Notes under the pieces: model-generated
Database searches by the model: none
Seen by the model: the letters and a program-made list of their open reading frames with translations, nothing else
What the model was told of the DNA's origin: nothing
Part shown: positions 28,162-36,193 of the stretch, piece by piece
Layout: every line of letters begins with the position of its first letter
How positions within the stretch are numbered: the first letter of the stretch is position 1
Source: Kitasatospora aureofaciens
GTDB lineage: Bacteria > Actinomycetota > Actinomycetes > Streptomycetales > Streptomycetaceae
NCBI GenBank assembly: GCA_000720845.1
Contig: JODU01000033.1
Coordinates: forward strand, 9,109-73,108
Direction: 5' to 3'
Length of the DNA stretch: 64,000 bases
Program-made: the position numbers and the translations under genes

Positions 28162-28430
28162 TTCGCCGCCCCCGCGACCACGTCTTCGGACTCGACCTTG
28201 ACGGTGAAGTCCTCGATCACGGTGTTGGCGAGGAAGGATTCCGCAAGATCATGGATGCGGGCGAGGGCGGCGTCGTCGACCGGCCCGTCCACTTCCAGTT
28301 CGAATCGCTTTCCCTGACGGACGTCCGAGATCCCTTCGAAACCCAGCCGCGGCAGTGCGCGCTGCACCGCCTGGCCCTGGGGGTCGAGGATCTCCGGCTT
28401 GAGCATGACGTCGACTACGACGCGTGCCAC
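28158..28430 (-). CDS. purS: Phosphoribosylformylglycinamidine synthase, PurS subunit
   Basis: A 90-residue structural subunit that bridges PurL and PurQ and helps channel ammonia. It contains the PurS signature MLKPEILDPQGQAVQRAL. I chose GTG at 28430 because GGGAG lies five nt upstream; the in-frame GTG six nt earlier overlaps that ribosome site. Confidence 0.94.
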   Translation of the reverse strand: MARVVVDVMLKPEILDPQGQAVQRALPRLGFEGISDVRQGKRFELEVDGPVDDAALARIHDLAESFLANTVIEDFTVKVESEDVVAGAAK

Positions 28431-28780
28431 TGGCACTCCCGGTGTGTGGTGCTGAGCAGGTTCCTTCAGACTACCCGTACAAAATTTCTACGCGCGTAGC
28501 CTTGGAGGAAACTACGTGAGCCCAGTCACGATTCGGCATCGGGAGGGGGTGCTCACGAAAAGCTTCGGGAAAGATCCGGGATCGAGCGTGGACACCTATT
28601 GCCCAGCGGACACGCGGACAGATTTAGTCGGTCTTCCCATTGCAATGCCGGGCACGGTACAAATGAAATGTCATTAGCCGATACTTTGCCCAATTACAGG
28701 CGAACAGTCGGCATCATCGCGACGTCTTGGCACGTTCTGGCACGTCATCGCGGAGATGCCGCACGAAGGGACCGATATTC
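28431..28780. other. Divergent promoter region of purSQL and lsrL
   Basis: 350 bp without a gene. It includes a 12-bp palindrome CTACGCGCGTAG at 28488-28499, near the purS promoter side, and a direct repeat TGGCACGT twice at about 28727-28744 on the lsrL side. The region is richer in A+T than the surrounding genes. No PurR box could be assigned. Confidence 0.45.
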
Positions 28781-29098
28781 GTGGCGCAGCGTGTCGTGGT
28801 CACTCTCTTTGACGACATCGACGGCTCGGAAGCGGCGGAGACGATCGCCTTCGGAGTCGACGGCCGGATGTACGAGATCGACCTGAACGAAGCCAATGCC
28901 CGGAAACTGCGCAAGGCGCTCGAGCCGTACGTCTCGGCCGGCCGCAAGCGCTCCCGGTCCGGCAAGGCCTACCGGCAGACGGAGGTCGCCCCCGACCCGG
29001 CCGCGGTGCGGGCCTGGGCCCAGGCGAACAAGCTGGACGTGCCCGCGCGGGGCCGGATCCCGAAGAGGGTGTACGAGGCGTTCGCCGAGGCGCAGTGA
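28781..29098 (+). CDS. lsrL: Lsr2-family nucleoid protein (LsrL paralogue)
   Basis: A 105-residue H-NS-like DNA-bridging protein. The N-terminal dimerisation domain (RVVVTLFDDIDGSEAAETIAFGVDG) and a C-terminal helix with the minor-groove hook RGRIPKRV are both present. Lsr2 proteins silence AT-rich, often acquired, DNA. The position beside purSQL fits the second Lsr2-like gene of S. coelicolor rather than the principal Lsr2. GTG at 28781 starts the conserved AQRVVVTLFDD. The N-terminal in-frame extension to 28727 has no conserved sequence. Confidence 0.9.
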   Translation: MAQRVVVTLFDDIDGSEAAETIAFGVDGRMYEIDLNEANARKLRKALEPYVSAGRKRSRSGKAYRQTEVAPDPAAVRAWAQANKLDVPARGRIPKRVYEAFAEAQ

Positions 29099-29234
29099 GC
29101 CGTGCTCCGGCGCGGGCGGCCGACGGCCGCTCAGTCGCCCCTCGCGGCAACCGACTTGCGCGGCACCCCGGGTGATCAGCTAAAGTCTGGAGCACGCCGA
29201 GGGGCGAGGCCGAAAGGCCCAGCTCACGGAACAC

Positions 29235-29306
29235 GCGGGTGTAGTTCAGTAGTAGAACATCCCCCTTCCAGGGGGAAGGCGCAGTGTGCAATTCCTGTCA
29301 CCCGCT
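29235..29306 (+). tRNA. tRNA-Gly (TCC)
   Basis: A 72-nt cloverleaf with acceptor GCGGGTG/CACCCGC, anticodon stem TCCCC/GGGGA and loop CTTCCAG (anticodon TCC). Confidence 0.93.
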
Positions 29307-29386
29307 CTGCACCGCCGTACCGATGACCCGTTGGGATCAGGTAGGCTGGTGCTCGCACCGATCGGTGAAGGCCGGTCGGGGGCAAT

Positions 29387-29459
29387 GCGGACGTAGCTCA
29401 GTTGGTAGAGCGCAACCTTGCCAAGGTTGAGGTCGCGAGTTCGAGCCTCGTCGTCCGCT
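29387..29459 (+). tRNA. tRNA-Gly (GCC)
   Basis: A 73-nt cloverleaf with acceptor GCGGACG/CGTCCGC and anticodon loop TTGCCAA (anticodon GCC). Confidence 0.96.
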
Positions 29460-29467
29460 CGGGAATC

Positions 29468-29498
29468 AGACCCCGGTCCTCCAGGACCGGGGTCTTTT
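29468..29498 (+). terminator. tRNA-Gly terminator
   Basis: A 13-bp stem (AGACCCCGGTCCT and complement) with a very short centre, followed by TTT. Confidence 0.88.
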
Positions 29499-29609
29499 CG
29501 TGCGTCCGGTGACCGTGCCCACCGCCACCGCTCCGTCCCTGACATTTGTCATGCCCGGTGATGACGGGCCGCACTGTCGTCCCGCCCCGCGCGCCGGAAT
29601 GCTTGAAGC

Positions 29610-30584
29610 ATGCGAACGAACGAGCACGAACACGTGATTGAGGTCACCGACCTGCGGCGTGTGTACGGGGGCGGGTTCGAGGCCGTGCGCGGAATCGACT
29701 TCTCCGTGCGCCGCGGCGAGGTCTTCGCCCTGCTCGGCACCAACGGCGCCGGCAAGACGTCGACAGTCGAGCTCCTGGAGGGGCTCGCCGCTCCGGCCGG
29801 CGGGCGGGTACGCGTCCTCGGGCACGACCCGTACACCGAGCGGGCCGCCGTACGCCCCCGCACCGGGGTCATGCTCCAGGAGGGCGGCTTCCCCTCCGAG
29901 CTGACGGTCGCCGAGACGGCACGGTTGTGGGCGGGGTGCGTGAGCGGCGCCCGGCCGCCGGCCGAGGTGCTGGCGCTGGTCGGCCTGGAGTCCAAGACCG
30001 ACACCCGCGTGAAGCAGCTGTCCGGCGGCCAGCGGCGCCGTCTGGACCTGGCGCTCGCGCTGCTCGGCGACCCGGAGGTGCTCTTCCTCGACGAGCCCAG
30101 CACCGGTCTGGACGCCGAAGGCCGCCGGGACACCTGGGAGTTGGTGAGCGGGCTGCGCGACGCCGGTACGACGGTGCTGCTGACCACACACTACCTGGAG
30201 GAGGCCGAGAACCTCGCCGACCGGCTCGCGATCATGCACGAGGGCCGGATCGCCGCGACCGGCACCCCGGCAGAGGTGACCGCCGCACAGCCGTCCCACA
30301 TCTCCTTCGAACTGCCCGAAGGCTACTTCGTGGGCGATCTGCCGCCGCTGGCCGAAATGGGCGTGAGCGACCACGAGGTCGACGGCCGCATGGTGAAGCT
30401 GCGCACCCGGGAACTCCAGCGCGCCGCCACCGGCCTGCTGGTGTGGGCCGGGCAGGCCGGGGTGGAACTGCGCCGCCTGGACGTGCGCTCGGCATCCCTG
30501 GAGGAGGCCTTCCTCAGCATCGCCAAGGAGGTGTCCGCGAGGACGTCCCCCACCACGACGACGGAGAAGGAGTACGCGGCATGA
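29610..30584 (+). CDS. ABC transporter ATP-binding protein (ABC-2 / drug-resistance type)
   Basis: A 324-residue ATPase with Walker A GTNGAGKT (Lys49), signature LSGGQRRRLDLALALL and Walker B VLFLDEPSTGLD. The C-terminal extension is typical of DrrA-like exporters (DUF4162 region). It is coupled to the permease by an ATGA overlap. A two-component system follows immediately, so this is likely a sensed efflux or lipid-export unit. Confidence 0.93.
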   Translation: MRTNEHEHVIEVTDLRRVYGGGFEAVRGIDFSVRRGEVFALLGTNGAGKTSTVELLEGLAAPAGGRVRVLGHDPYTERAAVRPRTGVMLQEGGFPSELTVAETARLWAGCVSGARPPAEVLALVGLESKTDTRVKQLSGGQRRRLDLALALLGDPEVLFLDEPSTGLDAEGRRDTWELVSGLRDAGTTVLLTTHYLEEAENLADRLAIMHEGRIAATGTPAEVTAAQPSHISFELPEGYFVGDLPPLAEMGVSDHEVDGRMVKLRTRELQRAATGLLVWAGQAGVELRRLDVRSASLEEAFLSIAKEVSARTSPTTTTEKEYAA

Positions 30585-31405
30585 GCGCCACCGACGCCAC
30601 CGGCACCCCGGCCCGCGCCGAGCGCCCCGCCGGGACCGCGACCACCACGCCGACGGGCCGCATGACCGCCCTCGCCCGCGCCGAACTGACCCTGCTGGGG
30701 CGGAACAAGGGCACCGTCTTCGCCGCGCTGTTCGTGCCGCTCGTGCTGCCGTTCAGCGTGCGGGCGGGGGCCAAGGAGATGGACCTCGCCGGGGCCGGAC
30801 TGACCACCGGCACCCTCGTGCTGCCCGCCGCGATCGGCTTCTCCCTGCTGTTCGCCGTCTACTCGGCCCTCGTCGGCGTCTTCGTCGTGCGGCGCGAGGA
30901 ACTCGTCCTCAAACGGCTGCGCACCGGTGAGCTGCGGGACGTGGAGATCCTCAGCGGCTCGGCGCTGCCGGCCGTCCTCAGCGGGCTGGTGCAGTCCCTG
31001 CTGCTCGCGGTGGGCTGCGCGGTGCTGCTCGATCTGTCCGCGCCGTCGGCGGTCCACCTGGCCGTCGTCGGTCTGCTGCTGGGCCTGGTGATGTGTGCCG
31101 CGCTCGCGGCGGTCACCGCGAGCTTCACCAGGACCGGGGAGAGCGCGCAGGTCACGCCGCTGCCGTTCATGTTCGTCTCCATGCTCGGCTCCGGCCTGTT
31201 CTTCCCGCTGGAGATGATGCCCGACCGGCTGGCCTCGGTGTGCGAGCTGCTGCCGCTGACCCCCGTGATCACCCTGGTGCGCGGCGGCTGGACCGGTGAC
31301 CTGTCGGCCTACGAGGCGCTGGGCGCCGTCCTGACCGCGGTGGCCTGGACCGTGCTCGCGGTGTTTGCTGTACGACGGTGGTTCCGCTGGGAGCCACGGC
31401 ACTGA
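30581..31405 (+). CDS. ABC-2 type permease
   Basis: A 274-residue integral membrane protein with about six hydrophobic segments, beginning after a soluble Thr/Pro-rich N-terminus (GTVFAALFVPLVLPFSV, LVLPAAIGFSLLFAVYSALVGVFVV, LLLAVGCAVLL, LAVVGLLLGLVMCAALAAV and others). The ATG at 30581 overlaps the ATPase stop. It has the DrrB-type layout and probably forms a 2+2 exporter with the preceding ATPase. Confidence 0.92.
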   Translation: MSATDATGTPARAERPAGTATTTPTGRMTALARAELTLLGRNKGTVFAALFVPLVLPFSVRAGAKEMDLAGAGLTTGTLVLPAAIGFSLLFAVYSALVGVFVVRREELVLKRLRTGELRDVEILSGSALPAVLSGLVQSLLLAVGCAVLLDLSAPSAVHLAVVGLLLGLVMCAALAAVTASFTRTGESAQVTPLPFMFVSMLGSGLFFPLEMMPDRLASVCELLPLTPVITLVRGGWTGDLSAYEALGAVLTAVAWTVLAVFAVRRWFRWEPRH

Positions 31406-31434
31406 GGTACGGGGCGAGTGGGAGCGGCGGACGG

Positions 31435-32682
31435 ATGCGCAGGCCGGGCGGATGGTGGCGGATCAAGAGCACGCCGCAGAAGGTGGAGACGTACACGCGG
31501 TGGTCGTTCCACTTCTTCGGTGCGATCGAGGTCGTGGCCCTCGGGGTGACCGCCTACGGCCGGACCGGCGTCGGGCTCGCCACGGTGCTGTGCCTGCTGG
31601 TCACCGTGCACGCGGCCGTCTGCATGCTGGTCTCGTCCCGGACGCTGGACTGGACGCTGGGCCGGAGCCCGCAGCCCGTGCGGCTGATGTGGGTACTCGT
31701 CGTCGTCACCGCCGTGATCGCGATCACCGCGGTCGGGATCGCGGAGCGCGGGCCGGACGGCGAGGTGGAGACCGCGGCGGGCTCGGTCTACGGCGGAGTC
31801 ATGTGCTTCGGCGCCGGTGTCACCACGCTCGGGGTACGGGGCCGGCGGCGCATGGTCGCCGTCGTCGGGGCCTTCGCGCTCGGCGCGGGACTCATCACGT
31901 TCCCGCTGGAGATGCCCGCCGTCGCGTCGGTCGTGCTGGCCGGCCTGGTGATGGTGACCGGTGGGCTCCTCGCCGTCACCTCGATCTTCTCCGTCTGGCT
32001 GCTCAACGCGGTCTACGCGCTCGACGACGCAAAGGAGACCCGGGCCAGGCTCGCCGTCGCCGAGGAGCGGCTGCGGTTCGGCCGGGACCTGCACGACGTG
32101 ATGGGGCGGAACCTGGCGGTGATCGCGCTCAAGAGCGAGCTGGCCGTCCAGCTGTCCCGGCGCGGCAGGCCTGAGGCGGTGGAGCAGATGATCGAGGTGC
32201 AGCGCATCGCGCAGGAGTCGCAGCGCGAGGTCCGGGACGTCGTGCGCGGTTACCGGGAGGCCGCCCTGGAGGTGGAACTGGCCGGTGCCCGGGGGGTGCT
32301 CTCGGCGGCGGGCATCGCCTCGGAGGTCACCGGCGAGACGGCCGACCTGCCCGCCGAGGTGCAGGCGGCGCTCGGCTGGGTGGTGCGGGAGGCGACCACG
32401 AACGTGCTGCGGCACGGGGACGCGAAGAAGGTCGCCGTGACGGTGCGGATGTCGAAGGGGCGGGTAGTGCTGACGGTGGAGAACGACGGCGTGGCGGTGA
32501 CGGCGGGGGACGGCGCCCCGGCGGGCCCGGGCGGCTCCGGGCTCGCCGGACTGCGGGAAAGGCTCTCCGCGGTGGACGGGACCCTGGAGGCGGGACCGGC
32601 CGGCAAGGGCGTGTTCCGGCTGAGGGCCGAGGTGCCGCTGCCGGCCGCCGCGACCGGGGCCGCGCTGGAGGCCGCCTCGTGA
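31435..32682 (+). CDS. Sensor histidine kinase, NarL/DesK class
   Basis: A 415-residue sensor with about five or six membrane helices (residues 30-185) and no large extracellular loop, then a HisKA_3 dimerisation box with His220 in RDLHDVMGRN and a HATPase domain (REATTNVLRHG, GGSGLAGLRERL). Few extracytoplasmic residues suggest that it senses a membrane signal, as in DesK-like kinases. I chose ATG at 31435 (GGAG nine nt before) over the longer in-frame extension. It is coupled to the regulator by a GTGA overlap. Confidence 0.92.
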   Translation: MRRPGGWWRIKSTPQKVETYTRWSFHFFGAIEVVALGVTAYGRTGVGLATVLCLLVTVHAAVCMLVSSRTLDWTLGRSPQPVRLMWVLVVVTAVIAITAVGIAERGPDGEVETAAGSVYGGVMCFGAGVTTLGVRGRRRMVAVVGAFALGAGLITFPLEMPAVASVVLAGLVMVTGGLLAVTSIFSVWLLNAVYALDDAKETRARLAVAEERLRFGRDLHDVMGRNLAVIALKSELAVQLSRRGRPEAVEQMIEVQRIAQESQREVRDVVRGYREAALEVELAGARGVLSAAGIASEVTGETADLPAEVQAALGWVVREATTNVLRHGDAKKVAVTVRMSKGRVVLTVENDGVAVTAGDGAPAGPGGSGLAGLRERLSAVDGTLEAGPAGKGVFRLRAEVPLPAAATGAALEAAS

Positions 32683-33293
32683 CGACGACCGTCCGCGTCC
32701 TGCTCGCCGACGACGAGCACCTCATCCGCGGGGCGCTCGCGGCCCTGCTGTCCCTGGAGGACGACCTGGTCGTCGTCGCCGAGGCGGCCACCGGACCCGA
32801 GGCCCTGGCGATGGCGCGGGCGCACGCCCCGGACGTCGCCGTGCTGGATCTCCAGATGCCCGGCGCCGACGGTGTGAAGGTCGCCACATCGCTGCGGACC
32901 GAGCTGCCCGCCTGCAAGGTGCTGATCGTGACCAGTCACGGGCGCCCGGGGCATCTGAAGCGGGCCCTCGCGGCGGGGGTGCGCGGGTTCGTCCCCAAGA
33001 CGGTCAGCGCCCAGCGGCTCGCCGAACTGATCCGCACGGTGCACGCCGGAAACCGGTACGTCGACCCCGAGTTGGCCGCCGACGCGATCTCCGCCGGGGA
33101 CTCGCCGCTGACCGCGCGCGAGGCCGAGGTGCTGGAGCACGCCGCCGACGGGGCACCCGTCGCGGAGATCGCCGAGCGCGCCGCGCTCGCCGAGGGCACC
33201 GTACGGAACTACCTGTCGTCGGCCGCGAGCAAGCTCGGTGCGGAGAACCGGCACGCGGCGGTGCGTCTCGCACGGGAGCGGGGTTGGGTATAG
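32679..33293 (+). CDS. NarL/LuxR-type response regulator
   Basis: A 204-residue regulator. The receiver domain carries the phosphoacceptor Asp57 in VLDLQMPG, and the LuxR helix-turn-helix is PLTAREAEVLEHAADG then GTVRNYLSSAASKLG. It begins at a GTG that overlaps the kinase stop. It probably controls the ABC exporter genes upstream, a common kinase/regulator/ABC arrangement. Confidence 0.94.
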   Translation: MTTTVRVLLADDEHLIRGALAALLSLEDDLVVVAEAATGPEALAMARAHAPDVAVLDLQMPGADGVKVATSLRTELPACKVLIVTSHGRPGHLKRALAAGVRGFVPKTVSAQRLAELIRTVHAGNRYVDPELAADAISAGDSPLTAREAEVLEHAADGAPVAEIAERAALAEGTVRNYLSSAASKLGAENRHAAVRLARERGWV

Positions 33294-33337
33294 TGGCTGT
33301 CGCGCCACGGCGAAGTCCACGACGAAGCCCGCGCAGT

Positions 33338-33410
33338 GCGAACGTAGCTCAGTTGGTAGAGCGCAACCTTGCCAAGGTTGAGGTCGCGAGTTCGAACCTC
33401 GTCGTTCGCT
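33338..33410 (+). tRNA. tRNA-Gly (GCC), second copy
   Basis: 73 nt, anticodon loop TTGCCAA. It differs from the 29387 copy in the acceptor stem (GCGAACG/CGTTCGC) and in one T-loop base. Confidence 0.96.
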
Positions 33411-33418
33411 CCGTGTGA

Positions 33419-33446
33419 GAAGCCCCCGGCTCCGGCCGGGGGCTTC
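33419..33446. terminator. Terminator between tRNA-Gly and purC
   Basis: A 12-bp stem (GAAGCCCCCGGC) with a 4-nt loop, followed on the + strand by TTCG. It lies between convergent units. Confidence 0.85.
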
Positions 33447-33487
33447 TTCGTGTCCGCGCCCACAGCGGCTGCGGCGGGCGCGGCGGA

Positions 33488-34387
33488 CTACGACCAGCTC
33501 TGGCCGGTCAGCAGCTCGTAGGCCTCCACGTACTTGGCGCGGGTGGCGTCCACGACCCGCTGCGGGAGCGGCGGCGGGGGCTGCTCGCTCCTGCGGTCCC
33601 AGCCGGACTCCGCCGAGGTCAGCCAGTCCCGCACGAACTGCTTGTCGTACGACGGCTGCGCGCGGCCCGGCTGCCACTGGTCGGCCGGCCAGAAGCGGGA
33701 GGAGTCCGGGGTGAGGACCTCGTCGGCGAGGACCAGGTCGTCCCCGTCGAAGCCGAACTCGAACTTGGTGTCCGCGAGGACGATGCCGCGCTCACGGGCG
33801 ATGTCCCGGGCGCGGGAGTACACGGCGAGGGTGGCCTGGCGCAGGGCCGCCGCGGTGTCCGCGCCGACCTGGCGGGCGACCTCCTCGTAGGAGACGTTCT
33901 CGTCGTGCTCGCCGACCTCGGCCTTGGTGGCCGGGGTGAAGATCGGGGCGGGCAGCTCGGAGCCGTCGACGAGGCCCTCGGGGAGGGCGAGGCCGCAGAC
34001 GGTGCGGGTCTCGTCGTACTCGGCCAGGCCGGAGCCGGTGAGGTAGCCGCGGGCCACGCACTCCACCGGGACCATCCGCAGCGACTTGCAGACCAGGGCG
34101 CGGCCCTCCCAGTCGGCGGGGGCGCCGGGGGGCAGCTCGGTGCTCAGCACGTGGTTCGGGGCCAGGCCGGCGAGCTGCTCGAACCACCACAGGGAGAGCT
34201 GGGTGAGGACCCGGCCCTTGTCGGGGATCTCGGTCGGCAGCACCCAGTCGTAGGCGGAGATGCGGTCGCTGGCGACCATCACGAGGTCGCCCGCCTCGTT
34301 CCGGTACAGCTCGCGCACCTTGCCGGTGTGCAGGTGCACCAGACCCGGAACCTGGATCGGTTCGGGCTTTTCAACGAATCCGGACAC
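33488..34387 (-). CDS. purC: SAICAR synthetase
   Basis: ATP-dependent joining of CAIR and aspartate in purine synthesis. The 299-residue protein has GKVRELYRNEAGDLVMVASDRISAYD (nucleotide-binding loop), ECVARGYLTGSGLAEY and DTKFEFGFD. The GTG start gives the standard N-terminus of the longer (yeast-like) PurC form seen in actinobacteria. It is monocistronic. Confidence 0.96.
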   Translation of the reverse strand: MSGFVEKPEPIQVPGLVHLHTGKVRELYRNEAGDLVMVASDRISAYDWVLPTEIPDKGRVLTQLSLWWFEQLAGLAPNHVLSTELPPGAPADWEGRALVCKSLRMVPVECVARGYLTGSGLAEYDETRTVCGLALPEGLVDGSELPAPIFTPATKAEVGEHDENVSYEEVARQVGADTAAALRQATLAVYSRARDIARERGIVLADTKFEFGFDGDDLVLADEVLTPDSSRFWPADQWQPGRAQPSYDKQFVRDWLTSAESGWDRRSEQPPPPLPQRVVDATRAKYVEAYELLTGQSWS

Positions 34388-34474
34388 GGTTCCTCCCCGT
34401 GGTTCTGTCCAATGGTCCGATTCTCCCGTATGTCGGAGGCGCGGTGGACGGCGGGGCGGTCTCGGGCGCCGTTC

Positions 34475-35950
34475 TCAGTCCCGTTTGCAGATGCGGTCCA
34501 GCAGGTTGGCGGTGGCGCGCTGGACACGCGGGTCGACGTGGCCGGGGCGGTCCAGGGCCGGGGACCAGGCGAACGTGCCGGACGCGAAGACCCAGGCGCC
34601 CGACGGGGCCCGGTACAGCGACGTCTCCTGGTGCCGCCGGACGCCGTCCACGTCGGTGTACGGGGAGTGGGCGAGCAGGACCCGCTCGTCGTGCTCGGGG
34701 AGCGCGGTGCGCGGGAAGTAGCGGTCGGCCTCGCCCGCCACCAGGTCCTCGATCGCGTCGCCCTCGTGCGCTCCGGTGGCCTCCCAGAGCCAGTGACCGG
34801 CGTTGCGGACGATCATCGGGTGCGGTTCGGGGACGCGGCCGGCGTACTGGATGCCGAGCAGCTGCTGCTCGGGGCGGTCGATCTCCCGCCACAGCGCGGG
34901 GCGGCCGGGTCCCTTGCGCTTGCGGCAGGTCAGCAGGCGGTCTGGGGTGCCCGACGCGGAGGGGGCCAGCTCGACCTGCCAGTACATGGTGTTGGCGGAG
35001 AGGAAGACCAGGGACGTCCCCCGGTCCCGGGCGAGTTCCGCGGTGCGGCGCATGGGGGCGGACCAGTACTCGTCGTGGCCGGGGAAGACCAGGCCCCGGT
35101 AGCGGGCCGGGTCGACGCGGCCCGAGTGCAGGTCGCGGGCGTCGGCGTAGGCGAGGTCGTAGCCGTAGCGCTCGGCGAAGCGGATGAAGTCGTAGGCGTG
35201 ACCGACGTGGAGGGGCAGCCCGGCACCCGCGTAGGGGCGGTCGAAGGAGACGGTCGTCGCGGCGTCCGCCTCGCCGAGCAGCCGGCCCTCCTCGTCCCAG
35301 GCGTGGTAGAGGCTGGCACCGGTGCGGCCGTCCTCCGGATAGAGGTTGTACGCCTGCCAGGTGATGTCCGGCAGGAGGAGGAGCAGGTCGGCGGGGTGGT
35401 CGTCGCGGACCGTGAAGGGCACGTGGGAGCGGTAGCCGTCGGCGGTGGTGAGGACGGCGACGTACGCGCCCGCGTTCCAGTACGACGGGATCTGCAGCCG
35501 CCAGGACAGCCACCAGTGGTGACAGGAGACCGTGCGGTCGGCGGCGAGGGGCGGGGGCTGGACGATGCCGGACAGGCGGGGACTGGTGGTGATCTTGGCC
35601 GCGCCGTCACCGCCGTAGTGCCCGATCCGGTAGACGTCGACGCTGAACTCCTGCGGCGGGTCGACGGTGACGTGGAAGTCGATGGCCTCGCCGGGGGCGG
35701 CGGCCCCCGTCGCGGTGAAGCCCTTGATCTGGCGGCGGACGTCGTCCGCGGCGCGGGGACCGCCACCGGGGTCGGTGCGGGTGCCGGTGCCGGTGCGGTC
35801 CTGGTCCGCGTACCAGGCGATCATCTGGCCGGTGTCGCCGAAGTACGTCTCGCCGCCGCGCAGCCAGGGGACCGGCCCCTGGCCGAAGGGGTCCGTCACG
35901 GCGTGTGCGAGTGCTCCCGACTCCCAGCGGCGGATCTGCTCGGGCCCCAT
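34475..35950 (-). CDS. N,N-dimethylformamidase-like large-domain protein
   Basis: A 491-residue protein resembling the C-terminal domain of the dimethylformamidase beta subunit: DVYRIGHYGGDGA, LLLPDITWQAYNLYPEDGRTG, SFDRPYAGAG, FPGHDEYWSAPMRRT and FLSANTMYWQVEL are visible. Such Streptomyces proteins are often annotated only as hypothetical; amidase activity is not established. The ATG at 35950 has a GGAGGGG site upstream. An in-frame extension to 36190 has no conserved sequence and was rejected. It stands alone between purC and a membrane-protein gene. Confidence 0.75.
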   Translation of the reverse strand: MGPEQIRRWESGALAHAVTDPFGQGPVPWLRGGETYFGDTGQMIAWYADQDRTGTGTRTDPGGGPRAADDVRRQIKGFTATGAAAPGEAIDFHVTVDPPQEFSVDVYRIGHYGGDGAAKITTSPRLSGIVQPPPLAADRTVSCHHWWLSWRLQIPSYWNAGAYVAVLTTADGYRSHVPFTVRDDHPADLLLLLPDITWQAYNLYPEDGRTGASLYHAWDEEGRLLGEADAATTVSFDRPYAGAGLPLHVGHAYDFIRFAERYGYDLAYADARDLHSGRVDPARYRGLVFPGHDEYWSAPMRRTAELARDRGTSLVFLSANTMYWQVELAPSASGTPDRLLTCRKRKGPGRPALWREIDRPEQQLLGIQYAGRVPEPHPMIVRNAGHWLWEATGAHEGDAIEDLVAGEADRYFPRTALPEHDERVLLAHSPYTDVDGVRRHQETSLYRAPSGAWVFASGTFAWSPALDRPGHVDPRVQRATANLLDRICKRD

Positions 35951-36193
35951 GGGACAGTCCCCTCCCTCGTGCCCCCGTGGTCGTGCGTATGACGAACGCC
36001 TTTGCCATGTGCGCGATCGGTCCCAGCACATCACATTTCGCACGCGGGCTGTCACTGTTCGTTGCGAAGTGGCCGAAAGTGGAATGAGGGGGTCCGATTC
36101 GCCGGAGCCCGGAGTCCGGGGCTCGCAGGGGCCGGGCAGGCGGGGCGGAGGGGCGGGCCGGGCGAACCGGATCGTCTGAGGACGCGCCACGCG

